In this document: positions 40,527 to 50,100 of the stretch, piece by piece
Position numbering within the stretch: the first letter of the stretch is position 1
Layout: each line of letters begins with the position of its first letter
Origin: Christensenella sp034926635
GTDB taxonomy: Bacteria; Bacillota; Clostridia; Christensenellales; Christensenellaceae
Assembly (NCBI GenBank): GCA_034926635.1
Contig: JAYFQX010000008.1
Span: 1 to 64,000, forward strand
Direction of reading: 5' to 3'
DNA length: 64,000 nt
Program-made: the position numbers and the translations under genes
The notes under the pieces: model-generated
What the model was told of the DNA's origin: nothing
Databases searched by the model: none
What the model saw: only the letters and a program-made list of their open reading frames with translations

Positions 40527-41234
40527 ATGGAACCGAAATATAAGAGAGTCATTATGAAAATAAGCGGGGAAGCGCTGTGCTCGGAAGAGAATCATCCCCT
40601 TGATTTTGATATTGTTGCAAATGTTGCAGATCAAATCATCGAAATTGCCGCACAGGGTGTAGAAGTTGGAATAATTGTCGGCGGCGGAAATATTTGGCGT
40701 GGAGCACGGGTAGGAGCACATATGGATCGCACTACAGCCGATTATATGGGAATGCTTGCCACGGTGATCAATGCGCTTGCCTTGCAGGACGCACTGGAAG
40801 AAAAAGGGCTGCAGACGCGCGTCCAGACCGCAATTGAAATGCGGCAGATCGCGGAACCTTATATTCGCCGCAAAGCAATGAAGCATTTGGAAAAAGGGCG
40901 CGTTGTTATTTTTGCATGCGGAACAGGCAATCCGTATTTTTCGACAGATACAGCGGCAGCGCTGCGCGCGGCTGAGATGGAAGTGGATTTGATTATGCTC
41001 GCAAAAAATGTTGATGCAGTTTACGACAGTGATCCGAAAATCAATCCACAGGCAAAGAAATTTGATACGATCTCTTATATTGATGTCATCAATAAAGGAT
41101 TGTCCGTTATGGATAATACGGCGATTACGCTTTGTATGGATAACCACATCCCGATTATTGTTTTTGGTGTGAACGAAGAAAACAGTATCCGCAGGGTGGT
41201 AGACGGAGAAAGAATCGGTACGATGATCGAATAG
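40527..41234 (+). CDS. pyrH: UMP kinase
   Basis: The product is 235 residues. It makes UDP from UMP. The amino acid kinase fold shows KISGEAL near the N-terminus, GGGNIWRG near 52-59, TRVQTAIEMRQIAEPYIRRKA near 95-115 and the GTGNPYFSTDTAAALRA segment near 133-149. GGAGGGA precedes the ATG. Position between tsf and frr is conserved. Confidence 0.97.
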   Translation: MEPKYKRVIMKISGEALCSEENHPLDFDIVANVADQIIEIAAQGVEVGIIVGGGNIWRGARVGAHMDRTTADYMGMLATVINALALQDALEEKGLQTRVQTAIEMRQIAEPYIRRKAMKHLEKGRVVIFACGTGNPYFSTDTAAALRAAEMEVDLIMLAKNVDAVYDSDPKINPQAKKFDTISYIDVINKGLSVMDNTAITLCMDNHIPIIVFGVNEENSIRRVVDGERIGTMIE

Positions 41235-41253
41235 CTCTGCGCAGAACTGGGCA

Positions 41254-41282
41254 TTGTCTTTTTGCATGGTTTACGGTACAAT
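41254..41282 (+). promoter_or_regulatory. Promoter of the frr-uppS-cdsA operon
   Basis: TTGTCT (41254-41259), 17-base spacer, TACAAT (41277-41282). Confidence 0.65.
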
Positions 41283-41344
41283 AGTAGAAGAAAATAGAAC
41301 CATTTTGATACAATCTGAGAATGATGAAAGGAATGGATTTGAAT

Positions 41345-41908
41345 ATGCAAGTAGAGCATGATGCACTGAAAAAAGCAGAGGAAAAAATGGAGAAAACGCT
41401 GAGCGTTTTACGTAAGGAACTGGTGAGTATTCGCGCCGGTCGCGCAAATGCACAGCTTTTAGATGGGATTATGGTGGACTATTACGGAACGCCAACACCG
41501 ATCAACCAAGTGGGGAATATTTCTTCGCCGGAGCCGCGCCTTTTGGTAATCTCGCTTTGGGATGCCAGTATTCTGCGTGAGGTAGAAAAAGCGATTCAGG
41601 CTTCTGATCTGGGGATTAACCCCGCAAATGACGGCAAGGTGATCCGTCTTGCTTTTCCAGAAATTACGGGAGAAAAAAGAAAAGAACTGGTGAAGATTGC
41701 CAAGAAGAAAGCAGAAGATGCAAAAGTGGCGATGCGTGCGATCCGCCGGGACGCCAATGAGATTTTCAAAAAAGATAAAAAGGCAAGCATTGTAACAGAG
41801 GATGATTATGCCATCCTTGAAAAAGAAATACAGAACTTGACGGATAAGGAAATTAAGAAGATCGAAGAGGTACTGCAGGATAAGGAAAAGGAAATTCTTG
41901 AAATATGA
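41345..41908 (+). CDS. frr: Ribosome recycling factor
   Basis: The product is 187 residues from the ATG at 41345, close to the usual 185; in-frame ATGs at 41333, 41324 and 41321 would add 4 to 8 residues and cannot be excluded, since AAAGGA lies at 41327-41332. It splits post-termination ribosomes with EF-G. Recognised by KMEKTLSVLRKELVSIRAGRA near 14-34 and YYGTPTPINQ near 45-54, plus the long three-helix bundle ends. Confidence 0.95.
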   Translation: MQVEHDALKKAEEKMEKTLSVLRKELVSIRAGRANAQLLDGIMVDYYGTPTPINQVGNISSPEPRLLVISLWDASILREVEKAIQASDLGINPANDGKVIRLAFPEITGEKRKELVKIAKKKAEDAKVAMRAIRRDANEIFKKDKKASIVTEDDYAILEKEIQNLTDKEIKKIEEVLQDKEKEILEI

Positions 41909-42114
41909 TGCAGCTTTTAGGATTACCTCTGGATCAAGTTTCTAAGATGCTGCATAAGGAAGATATTCCTTATCGGGTGGTCTATTATCGGTCATATAAG
42001 CCTTATGAGCATCCGGATTCATGCCGCGTACTGCGTGCACGAGAGCAGGATGGGGCATATGAGTTGGTGGTAGGCGAGTTCAAAACAGAAATTGACGAGG
42101 AATCCCAGGGCTAA
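41905..42114 (+). CDS. Small protein of unknown function between frr and uppS
   Basis: The product is 69 residues. Its ATG overlaps the frr stop (ATGA), so it is translated by coupling. It resembles no family I know; the pattern is one short helix (QLLGLPLDQVSKMLHKED), then a Tyr-rich strand (YRVVYYRSYKPYE) and further strands (CRVLRAREQDGAYELVVGEF), suggesting a small alpha/beta domain. The TAA stop falls in the loop of the terminator at 42100-42136. Confidence 0.7.
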   Translation: MMQLLGLPLDQVSKMLHKEDIPYRVVYYRSYKPYEHPDSCRVLRAREQDGAYELVVGEFKTEIDEESQG

Positions 42115-42136
42115 GCGGCTTTGGGATTCTGTTTTT
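42100..42136 (+). terminator. Terminator overlapping the 3' end of the small ORF
   Basis: GAATCCCA (42100-42107) pairs with TGGGATTC (42122-42129), then GTTTTT. The loop contains the TAA at 42112-42114. It may attenuate transcription into uppS. Confidence 0.75.
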
Positions 42137-42162
42137 ATGACATAGTACAAGGAGTGAATACG

Positions 42163-42918
42163 GTGGGCTTATTTTCAAAAAAAAGAAAAGCAGAATTAAA
42201 AGAGCTCGATCTGGAGCGTCTGCCCATGCATGTAGCGGTGATTATGGACGGTAACGGCAGATGGGCAAAAAAACGTTTGATGCCGCGTGCAGCCGGGCAT
42301 CGCGCCGCCATGAGCAAGGTAAAAAGCACGATCCGCATGAGCAGCGATTTGGGGATCAAGTATCTTACGCTTTACGCGTTTTCTACAGAGAACTGGAAGC
42401 GCCCAAAAGATGAGGTCAGTGCACTGATGGGATTGTTAATAGAATTTTTACAGAAAGAACTTGACGAACTGCATGAAAGGAATGTAATATTCAATACCAT
42501 AGGAGATGTTTCCAAACTGCCGAAAGAAGTAAGGGAAATTCTTGAAAAAGCAAAAAAGACAACAGCTAAGAATACCGGTATGACGCTGAATATTGCGGTG
42601 AATTATGGATCGCGTAGCGAAATTGCGGAAGCGGTCAGGAAAATCGCCGGAGAAGCAAAGGAAGGAAAATTGGAGGTCGCCGCGATCAACGAGCAAACCA
42701 TTTCTGATCATCTCGAGACCGCAGGACAGCCGGATCCTGATTTTATGATCCGTACCAGTGGCGAAGAAAGGCTTTCCAATTATCTGTTGTATCAACTTGC
42801 TTACGCCGAATTCTATTTTACGCCGGTGTATTTCCCTGATTTTGACGAAGTGGAATATGAAAAAGCACTGATGGAATATCAGAGCAGGCAAAGAAGATAT
42901 GGCGGTTTGAAGGGGTAA
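42163..42918 (+). CDS. uppS: Undecaprenyl diphosphate synthase
   Basis: The product is 251 residues. It builds the C55 lipid carrier of cell-wall synthesis from isopentenyl and farnesyl diphosphate. Seen are the VAVIMDGNGRWAKKR motif (Asp near 30), TLYAFSTENWKRP near 73-85, and the C-terminal DFMIRTSGEERLSNYLLYQLAYAE block. A GTG at 42163, 8 bases after AAGGAG, is chosen over an upstream in-frame ATG within the terminator. cdsA starts 5 bases later. Confidence 0.96.
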   Translation: MGLFSKKRKAELKELDLERLPMHVAVIMDGNGRWAKKRLMPRAAGHRAAMSKVKSTIRMSSDLGIKYLTLYAFSTENWKRPKDEVSALMGLLIEFLQKELDELHERNVIFNTIGDVSKLPKEVREILEKAKKTTAKNTGMTLNIAVNYGSRSEIAEAVRKIAGEAKEGKLEVAAINEQTISDHLETAGQPDPDFMIRTSGEERLSNYLLYQLAYAEFYFTPVYFPDFDEVEYEKALMEYQSRQRRYGGLKG

Positions 42919-42923
42919 GGGAT

Positions 42924-43841
42924 ATGTTAAAAAGAATATTGGTGGCAATTCCAATTATCATAGTAGTGGCGCTTGCTTTATTTGTGCAAGGATGGGTGCT
43001 CGCTATCTTTGCGGTTGCACTCGCCTGCATGAGTCAGTTTGAAGTTGTGCGCGCTATGGATGGAAATGGGAAACCGGTCATTAAAACAACATCATTTTTG
43101 TTTTCCGGTGTCTTGGCAGTGTTGTTCCTCATTGACGCATGTTCCGGTATAAGCGGTGCGGAATTCGAGGTTGCGGTTTATACCCCCGCTGTAGTGATTG
43201 CTTTATTCGTAGCATTTGCAATTGTGACTTTCGTTATTTCGATGTTTTCGAAGAAGCACCATGCAGAAAGCGTAAGTAATACGTTTTTGACCTTTATCTA
43301 TCCCCAATTGTTTTTTGTTTTATTCTATGCCTTGATTCTGGGAACAGGATTGTCTTCTGAGGCTGGCGCATGGGGAATTATGGCAGAAAATGATGTTTAC
43401 ATGGGTTTGCTGACAATGCTGCTGATGGTTTTTCTGCCCGCTATGTTTTGCGATACGTTTGCATACTTTTTTGGTATGGCTTTTGGGAAACGCAAATTAT
43501 GTCCATCCATCAGCCCCAAAAAGACGGTCGCAGGAAGCGTTGCAGGTATTGCCGGCGGTATTTTGGCAGCGTTTTTGATTTGGCTGGTGTTTGGGAAATT
43601 GGTTTCAATCGGCGGACATATTGCTGAAATGAAGCCCGTCTGGAACTATATGATCGCAGGTGCAATTTTAGCTGTAATATCTCAATTTGGTGATTTATCA
43701 GCATCATATTTAAAACGTGCACTTGGGATTAAAGATTTTGGTAAGCTCTTGCCGGGGCATGGAGGGATTGTAGACCGTGTAGACAGCGTAATGTTTTGTA
43801 TCCCGGTAGTATTCATATTGTCAATGATGGCAATTATCTAA
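42924..43841 (+). CDS. cdsA: Phosphatidate cytidylyltransferase
   Basis: The product is 305 residues, an integral membrane enzyme with about eight helices, making CDP-diacylglycerol for phospholipid synthesis. The signature SPKKTVAGSVAG near 194 and GDLSASYLKRALGIKDFGKLLPGHGGIVDRVDS near 255-290 (parts shown) are diagnostic. It is coupled to uppS and dxr. Confidence 0.95.
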   Translation: MLKRILVAIPIIIVVALALFVQGWVLAIFAVALACMSQFEVVRAMDGNGKPVIKTTSFLFSGVLAVLFLIDACSGISGAEFEVAVYTPAVVIALFVAFAIVTFVISMFSKKHHAESVSNTFLTFIYPQLFFVLFYALILGTGLSSEAGAWGIMAENDVYMGLLTMLLMVFLPAMFCDTFAYFFGMAFGKRKLCPSISPKKTVAGSVAGIAGGILAAFLIWLVFGKLVSIGGHIAEMKPVWNYMIAGAILAVISQFGDLSASYLKRALGIKDFGKLLPGHGGIVDRVDSVMFCIPVVFILSMMAII

Positions 43842-43857
43842 CAGGAGAAATATTATA

Positions 43858-45000
43858 TTGAAGAAAATTACAATATTAGGAGCAACGGGTTCTGTCGGAC
43901 GCCAAATGCTTGATGTGGCGCTGCAGTATCCGGAGAAGCTGGAAATCGTGTGTCTTTCCGCCCATACGCATGTGGAAGATCTCGCGCAACTTGTCAATGA
44001 GGTGAGACCTAAATATGCGGCGCTCACAGGAAATGGTGATATTGATAAACTGAAATCGCTGATTCGGGGAAACACCGAGGTGATCAGCGGCAAGAAGGCG
44101 CTTGTTGAAGCATGCAGCGCGGGAGATCCCGACTTGGTGGCGTTATCTGTACTGGGGATCGCTGGACTTCCGGCGTTTGAAGAATGCTTAAAGCGGCGTA
44201 CACCCGTAGCGCTTGCAAATAAAGAATCCCTTGTTTGCGGTGCAGACATAACGCGAAGAATGATGGATGAAACAGGCACGCTCGTATTGCCGGTCGATAG
44301 CGAACATTCGGCTATTTTCCAGTGCCTGGGCAACAAATATGATGTATCTGACGTCAGGAAGCTCTGGATCACTGCGTCCGGTGGTCCGTTTTTGGACTGG
44401 ACAAAAGAAGAAATAGAAAAAGCCCCCAAAAGCAAGGCATTAAAACACCCAAAATGGTCAATGGGGCAAAAAATTACGATTGATTCGGCTTCCCTCGCAA
44501 ATAAAGGTCTGGAAGTAATTGAGGCTCACTTTATGTATGGAATGCCGTCGGAGCAGATCAAAGTGTTGATACATCCGCAGAGCATGGTACATTCGCTGGT
44601 AGAATTCAAAGATAATTCCGTACAGGCGCAGCTTGGACCTGTAGATATGCGAATGCCGATCCAAAAAGCGCTTTTATATCCGGAGATGCTGGAAGCACGT
44701 TGCACAAAATCGGTTGATTTCTATGAAATCAGCAGGCTTGATTTTCGTGAACCTGATTTTGAGCGTTTCCCGTGCTTGAAGCTGGCTTATGATTCCATTG
44801 GTCTACAAACCACAGCGATATTTAACACGGCAAATGAAGCGGCTGTCGCATTATATTTGGACGAAAAGATATCATTTGGCAGGATCGCAGAGCTGATCAG
44901 CGAGAGCATGGAACGTTTTTGTGGGATAAGACCTGCAAATATTGAAGAAATATTAGATCTTGATTCGCAGATCAGGAGATACGTGGGGGAGATTGTATAA
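43858..45000 (+). CDS. dxr: 1-deoxy-D-xylulose 5-phosphate reductoisomerase
   Basis: The product is 380 residues. It makes MEP, the first committed step of the non-mevalonate isoprenoid pathway. The NADPH loop LGATGSVGRQ is at 6-15; the metal and substrate motifs PVDSEHSAIFQ near 148-158 and ASGGPF near 175-180 are present, as is HPKWSMGQKITIDSATL-like HPKWSMGQKI near 198. A TTG start at 43858 follows AGGAGA. Confidence 0.96.
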   Translation: MKKITILGATGSVGRQMLDVALQYPEKLEIVCLSAHTHVEDLAQLVNEVRPKYAALTGNGDIDKLKSLIRGNTEVISGKKALVEACSAGDPDLVALSVLGIAGLPAFEECLKRRTPVALANKESLVCGADITRRMMDETGTLVLPVDSEHSAIFQCLGNKYDVSDVRKLWITASGGPFLDWTKEEIEKAPKSKALKHPKWSMGQKITIDSASLANKGLEVIEAHFMYGMPSEQIKVLIHPQSMVHSLVEFKDNSVQAQLGPVDMRMPIQKALLYPEMLEARCTKSVDFYEISRLDFREPDFERFPCLKLAYDSIGLQTTAIFNTANEAAVALYLDEKISFGRIAELISESMERFCGIRPANIEEILDLDSQIRRYVGEIV

Positions 45001-45029
45001 ATTTTTTACATTACGGAGGATAATATAAT

Positions 45030-46049
45030 TTGCAGATTTTTATCAATATAGTGCTGACGCTTTTGGTGCTTACAGTTTTGGTGGTAGCGCATGAGTATGG
45101 GCATTATGTGGTTGCAAAACGGCATGGTATTAAAGTATCGGAGTTTGCGATCGGGTTCGGACCGAAATTAATTAAATGGAATAAAAATGGGACAGAGTTT
45201 TCGATCCGTCCGATTTTTATCGGTGGATATAATAAATTTGCTGACGATGAAGAAAAAGACCCGGTGCCCGGAGATTTTAGGGCGGCATCGCTGAAAAGCA
45301 GATTTTTAACGATTATTGCGGGACCTGCTATGAATATTGTGGTTGCTGTTATTCTATCCGCTATTTTCTTGATGGCCGCTGGAGACGGTCAGGCAGTTGT
45401 ACAGAGTGTAGAACAAGGGTCATCCGCACAAGTTGCAGGAATACAGGAAGGTGACATTATCCGCAGTTATAATGGCGTGAAGATAGACTTGCTGAATTAT
45501 GACTGGGCGGAGGCGCAAAAACAATCAAAGGGAGATTCGCTTCCTTTGATCGTTGAACGAGACGGCGAGACGCTGACGCTGGATGTGCCGTACGAGCAAA
45601 CTGATGACGGCGCTAAACAGATCGGTATCAATCTTGTTGCGCAGCCCCGGAGTTTTAATTTTTTTGAATCCATCGCCTTGAGCTTTAAGTGGCTTTTTGT
45701 AACGATGGGTCAAATGCTGGCTGCTCTTGGCAACTTATTTTTTCAGGGGCAGGGCATAGAGAATATGGCGGGGATTGTTGGCGTTGTCGGGATTGTGGGG
45801 CAGGCGGTTTCTTATGGCTGGGTGAATATTATTTCGCTTGCAGCGCTTTTGAGCGTAAACCTCGCGATCATCAATCTATTGCCGATTCCGGCGTTGGATG
45901 GCGGCAAGGTTGTCTTGTATGCGGTGGAGGGAATTCGAAAGAAACCTGCTTCTGCCAAGGTGGAAGGCATCCTCAATATGGTTGGCATGGTCTTGATTTT
46001 TGGATTGGCGATATTTTTGGTGTTCCAGGATATCGGCAGGCTGATGTGA
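45030..46049 (+). CDS. rseP: RIP metalloprotease RseP (site-2 protease)
   Basis: The product is 339 residues. It is an intramembrane zinc protease: HEYGH near residue 21-25 (HExxH), one PDZ domain (about 120-200) and the LLPIPALDGGK motif near 287-297 for the third zinc ligand. It cleaves membrane anti-sigma factors or leftover signal peptides; the substrate here is unknown. TTG start with GGAGGA 12 bases upstream. Confidence 0.95.
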   Translation: MQIFINIVLTLLVLTVLVVAHEYGHYVVAKRHGIKVSEFAIGFGPKLIKWNKNGTEFSIRPIFIGGYNKFADDEEKDPVPGDFRAASLKSRFLTIIAGPAMNIVVAVILSAIFLMAAGDGQAVVQSVEQGSSAQVAGIQEGDIIRSYNGVKIDLLNYDWAEAQKQSKGDSLPLIVERDGETLTLDVPYEQTDDGAKQIGINLVAQPRSFNFFESIALSFKWLFVTMGQMLAALGNLFFQGQGIENMAGIVGVVGIVGQAVSYGWVNIISLAALLSVNLAIINLLPIPALDGGKVVLYAVEGIRKKPASAKVEGILNMVGMVLIFGLAIFLVFQDIGRLM

Positions 46050-46068
46050 TAGAACGGGAGATATTGGT

Positions 46069-47133
46069 ATGAAAACAAAAAAAGTGATGATTGGCGGCGT
46101 TGCGATCGGCGGCGGCTGCCCTGTTGCCATTCAATCAATGACAAATACAGATACCAAAAATATACGAAAGACAGTCGAACAGATTCATGCGCTGGAAAAA
46201 GCTGGATGTCAAATTGTCAGAAGCGCTGTTTATGATATGGAGTGCGCACAGGCGGTGGCAGAAATTAAGCGGCAGATATCAATTCCTTTTGTCGCCGATA
46301 TTCACTTTGATGCAGATGTTGCTGTTGCGGCAATTGAAAACGGAGCAGATAAAATTAGGATTAACCCGGGAAATATTGGCGGGGAAGACCGTATTTTAAA
46401 GGTAGTAGATGCCGCAAAGACCCATCACGTGCCAATTCGCGTTGGAGCAAATACAGGGTCACTCAGTAAAGAAATTCTGCAGCGCTATGGCGGTCCAACC
46501 GCGCAGGCTCTTGTGCAAAGTGCATTAGAAAATATTCGTATTTTAGAACACGCGAAATTTGAAGATATCGTTATTTCGATCAAATCATCCAGTGTGCCGG
46601 TTTGCGTAGAAGCCTATCGTACGATTGCTGGAAAAACAGGGTATCCTCTGCATCTTGGCGTGACGGAAGCAGGAACATATAAGAATGCGCTTGTAAAATC
46701 AGCAATAGGTTTGGGATCGCTCTTGCTCGATGGAATTGGGGATACGATTCGCGTATCAATCACAGGTGATCCGGTGCAGGAAATTTATGCCGCGCAGGAT
46801 ATTCTGAAAAGCTGTGGGCTGATCGATAACATGGTGGAAATTATTTCGTGTCCAACCTGTGGCAGGTGCTCTATTGATATCGAAAAAATTGCTTCGGGAG
46901 TTGAAGAGTTTACGCGTGATATCCATGTACCGCTTAAAATAGCGGTGATGGGCTGTGCGGTAAACGGACCGGGAGAAGCAAGAGAAGCAGACCTTGGGAT
47001 TGCCGGTGGCCGTGGGGAAGGGCTGTTATTTGCAAAAGGCAAAATTATTAGGAAAGTGGACGAATTCGACATCCTGCCGGAGCTTAGACGAATGATTACG
47101 GAATTAGCGGAAGAAAGGAAGCAGCAGCTTTGA
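46069..47133 (+). CDS. ispG: 4-hydroxy-3-methylbut-2-enyl diphosphate synthase
   Basis: The product is 354 residues. It makes HMBPP in the MEP pathway with a [4Fe-4S] cluster. The cluster cysteines are in CPTCGRCSID near 263-272 and in MGCAVNGPGEA near 300. The N-terminal barrel shows NTDTKN and ADIHFD. It is in the same operon as dxr, and the polC start overlaps its end. Confidence 0.96.
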   Translation: MKTKKVMIGGVAIGGGCPVAIQSMTNTDTKNIRKTVEQIHALEKAGCQIVRSAVYDMECAQAVAEIKRQISIPFVADIHFDADVAVAAIENGADKIRINPGNIGGEDRILKVVDAAKTHHVPIRVGANTGSLSKEILQRYGGPTAQALVQSALENIRILEHAKFEDIVISIKSSSVPVCVEAYRTIAGKTGYPLHLGVTEAGTYKNALVKSAIGLGSLLLDGIGDTIRVSITGDPVQEIYAAQDILKSCGLIDNMVEIISCPTCGRCSIDIEKIASGVEEFTRDIHVPLKIAVMGCAVNGPGEAREADLGIAGGRGEGLLFAKGKIIRKVDEFDILPELRRMITELAEERKQQL

Positions 47134-50100
47134 ACGCACAGATTAAAGATCTGGCTAAAATCCTGGATACAATTAAAAATGACAGCAGATTTGCTGAAAA
47201 AATACGCTTTGAGCGTGTAGAATATGATTCCGGAAATGAAATTCTGGAAGCGTTTTTTAAAACATCGGTTCATTTACCGCCTGATGAATTTCTTCCATTA
47301 AAACAAGAATTGGCGGATTCTTGCAAGAATGGTATAGCGCTTTATTTAGATCAATCGGGTTTCTGGGATGATCTCTATGAAGATCAAGTCGTGATGTCGC
47401 AATATTTAAAAGATTTCGCTATTATAAAGCAGCCAACGCTGCTTCCTTTTTTGCAGAACGCCTCCATGGAATGGAAAGACCATTTGTTGACGGTTGGCGT
47501 CATGGATGAAATGTCAGAAGGCATTTTGCATGCAATGGAGCTTCCGGCCTTGTTGTCAGGTTATCTGGATCTGGTTTACGGAGAAAAATGCAACGTACGT
47601 ATTGTATGCAATGAAACTGCCGCGGCAGAATATGCGCCTTGTGCCGCAGTGAAAAAGCTTATTTCTGCGCAAAAAAAACCGGAAAACCCACCTAGGACAA
47701 TTGCGGCGGCAAAACGACGCGAAGAAACGTCGCCGGTCAGCGCTAAACGTTCCCGGCATGAAGAACAGGCTGATGCGCCGATGAGCGGAAAAATGCAGGT
47801 TTGTGATTTGCGCGCAGGGGAAAAATGTACGATCGAGGGTGAAGTTGTATTTACGGAAGATAAAGAGCTTAAGGACGGAGAGCTGATTAAACATAAATTT
47901 GTGGTATGCGATTACAGCGCAAGCATCACTTGTTTCTTCCTGGAAAGCAGTAAATATAAAACCAAATTGACAGCGCCTAAAAAGGGGCAGTGGGTTGTTG
48001 TTTCGGGAGAGTGTTCGGACGACCCGTTTGAACATGAAAAAACAGTGAAAGTACAAAAAATAGGAAGATCTTCGCATAAAGAACGTGAAGATACGGCGGA
48101 AGTAAAGCGTGTCGAATTGCACACTCACACCCAGATGTCTGCACAGGACGGCGTAACTGACGTAGCAAAAATCATAAAGCGCGCTGCGCAGTGGGGGCAT
48201 AAGGCAATCGCCATTACGGATCACGGCGTTGTACAGGCTTTTCCAGACGCGGCAAACGCTGCCAAACAAAATGGTATTCGTGTCATTTATGGTGTAGAAG
48301 CCTATATGATCGACGATTCAAAAAAAGTCTATGATGCATGTGACACAAAATCTTTTACAGATGAATATATAGTGTTTGATATTGAGACGACAGGTCTTTC
48401 GCACATTCATTGCGATATTACGGAAATTGGGGCAGTGCGTGTGGTGAACGGAGAACTGAAAGATCGTTTTCAGACGTTTGTTCGTCCGGGCAGCCCGATC
48501 CCGCCGAAAATCGTATCGCTTACGGGAATTACTGACGATATGGTGAAGGATGCGCCGCTGCCGGAGCAGGCGCTGCGCGAGTTTTATGATTTCTGTGGGC
48601 GGGATGCGGTGCTCGTTGCGCATAACGCCGAGTTTGATACTAAATTTATTTTTCATAAATCAAAAGAATTTGGATTGCTTTATGAAAATAAAGTAGTGGA
48701 CTCCATTGCGCTTTGCCGTCTTGCTTTTCCGAGACTGAAAAACTACAAACTAAATACAGTGGCTGCGCACCTGCGAATCCCGCTCGATCACCACCGCGCT
48801 GTAAACGACGCAATTTGTACGGCAGAAATTCTTCTGTACTGCTTCCGGTCATTTGAAAAACAAGGTGTTTGCGACATGCAGGGCGTGAACAAGCTTTTTA
48901 CCACTACGGCGAGTGGAAAAACAGCCAAGTATTTTCATACTATTATATTATGCAAAAACAAACGTGGGCTGCGAAATCTTTATAAATTGATATCCCACGC
49001 GCACCTCGATTATTTTTATCGCAAACCGCGTATGCCGAAAAGCCTGATTGATGCACATAGGGAGGGGCTGATTATCGGTTCGGCATGCGAGGCGGGAGAA
49101 CTCTATCGTGCAGTTTTAGCAGGCGAATCTGCTGCAAAGCTGGAAGAAATTGCTTCATTTTATGATTATTTAGAAATTCAGCCGGTAGGCAATAACGAGT
49201 TTTTAATACGCAATGGCATGCTTGCAGGAATTGAGGATATCCGGCGCTGCAACAAAAAGATTGTAGAGCTGGGCAAAAAGTTGGGAAAGCCTGTGGTTGC
49301 AACCTGCGATGTGCATTTTCTTGATCCGCAGGATGAGTATTTTCGGAGGATTATTTTTCAGGTACAAGGATATGACGATACCATCCAGCCGCCACTTTAT
49401 TTGCGTACGACGGATGAAATGCTGAAAGAATTTTCCTATTTGGGAGAAGAAACGGCCTATGAGGTTGTAGTAGAAAATTCCAACAAAATCGCGGATATGA
49501 CAGAAGAAATACAGCTTTTTCAATCCGATACGGCAATGCCCAGTATTGAGGGGGCTTCTGAAAAGATAACAGAGCTCGCTTATCGGACGGCAAAAGAGCG
49601 ATATGGCGATCCGCTGCCGGAATTAATCGAAGCGCGGCTGAAGCGCGAGCTGGATTCCATTGTAGGTCACGGATTTTCTGTTTTGTATTACAGTGCGCAC
49701 AGACTGGTCAAGAAATCCAATGAAGACGGATACCTGGTAGGTTCGCGGGGATCGGTCGGATCAAGTCTGGCGGCAACCATGACGGGGATCACAGAAGTAA
49801 ATCCTTTGCCGCCGCATTACGTATGCCCAAAATGCAAACACTCTGATTTTGATGTAGACAAGGAAAAATATCCGGTCGGTGTAGACTTGCCGGACGCGGT
49901 TTGTCCGGTTTGTGGTACCAAATATATCAAGGACGGCTATGATATTCCGTTTGAGGTCTTTTTGGGAATCGATGCAGACAAAGTACCTGATATAGATCTG
50001 AATTTCTCTGGAGAATATCAGCCGGTAGCGCATAAATATACGGAAGTATTGTTTGGAAAGGGGCATGTATTTCGCGCGGGCACGATCAGTGCGGTGAAAG

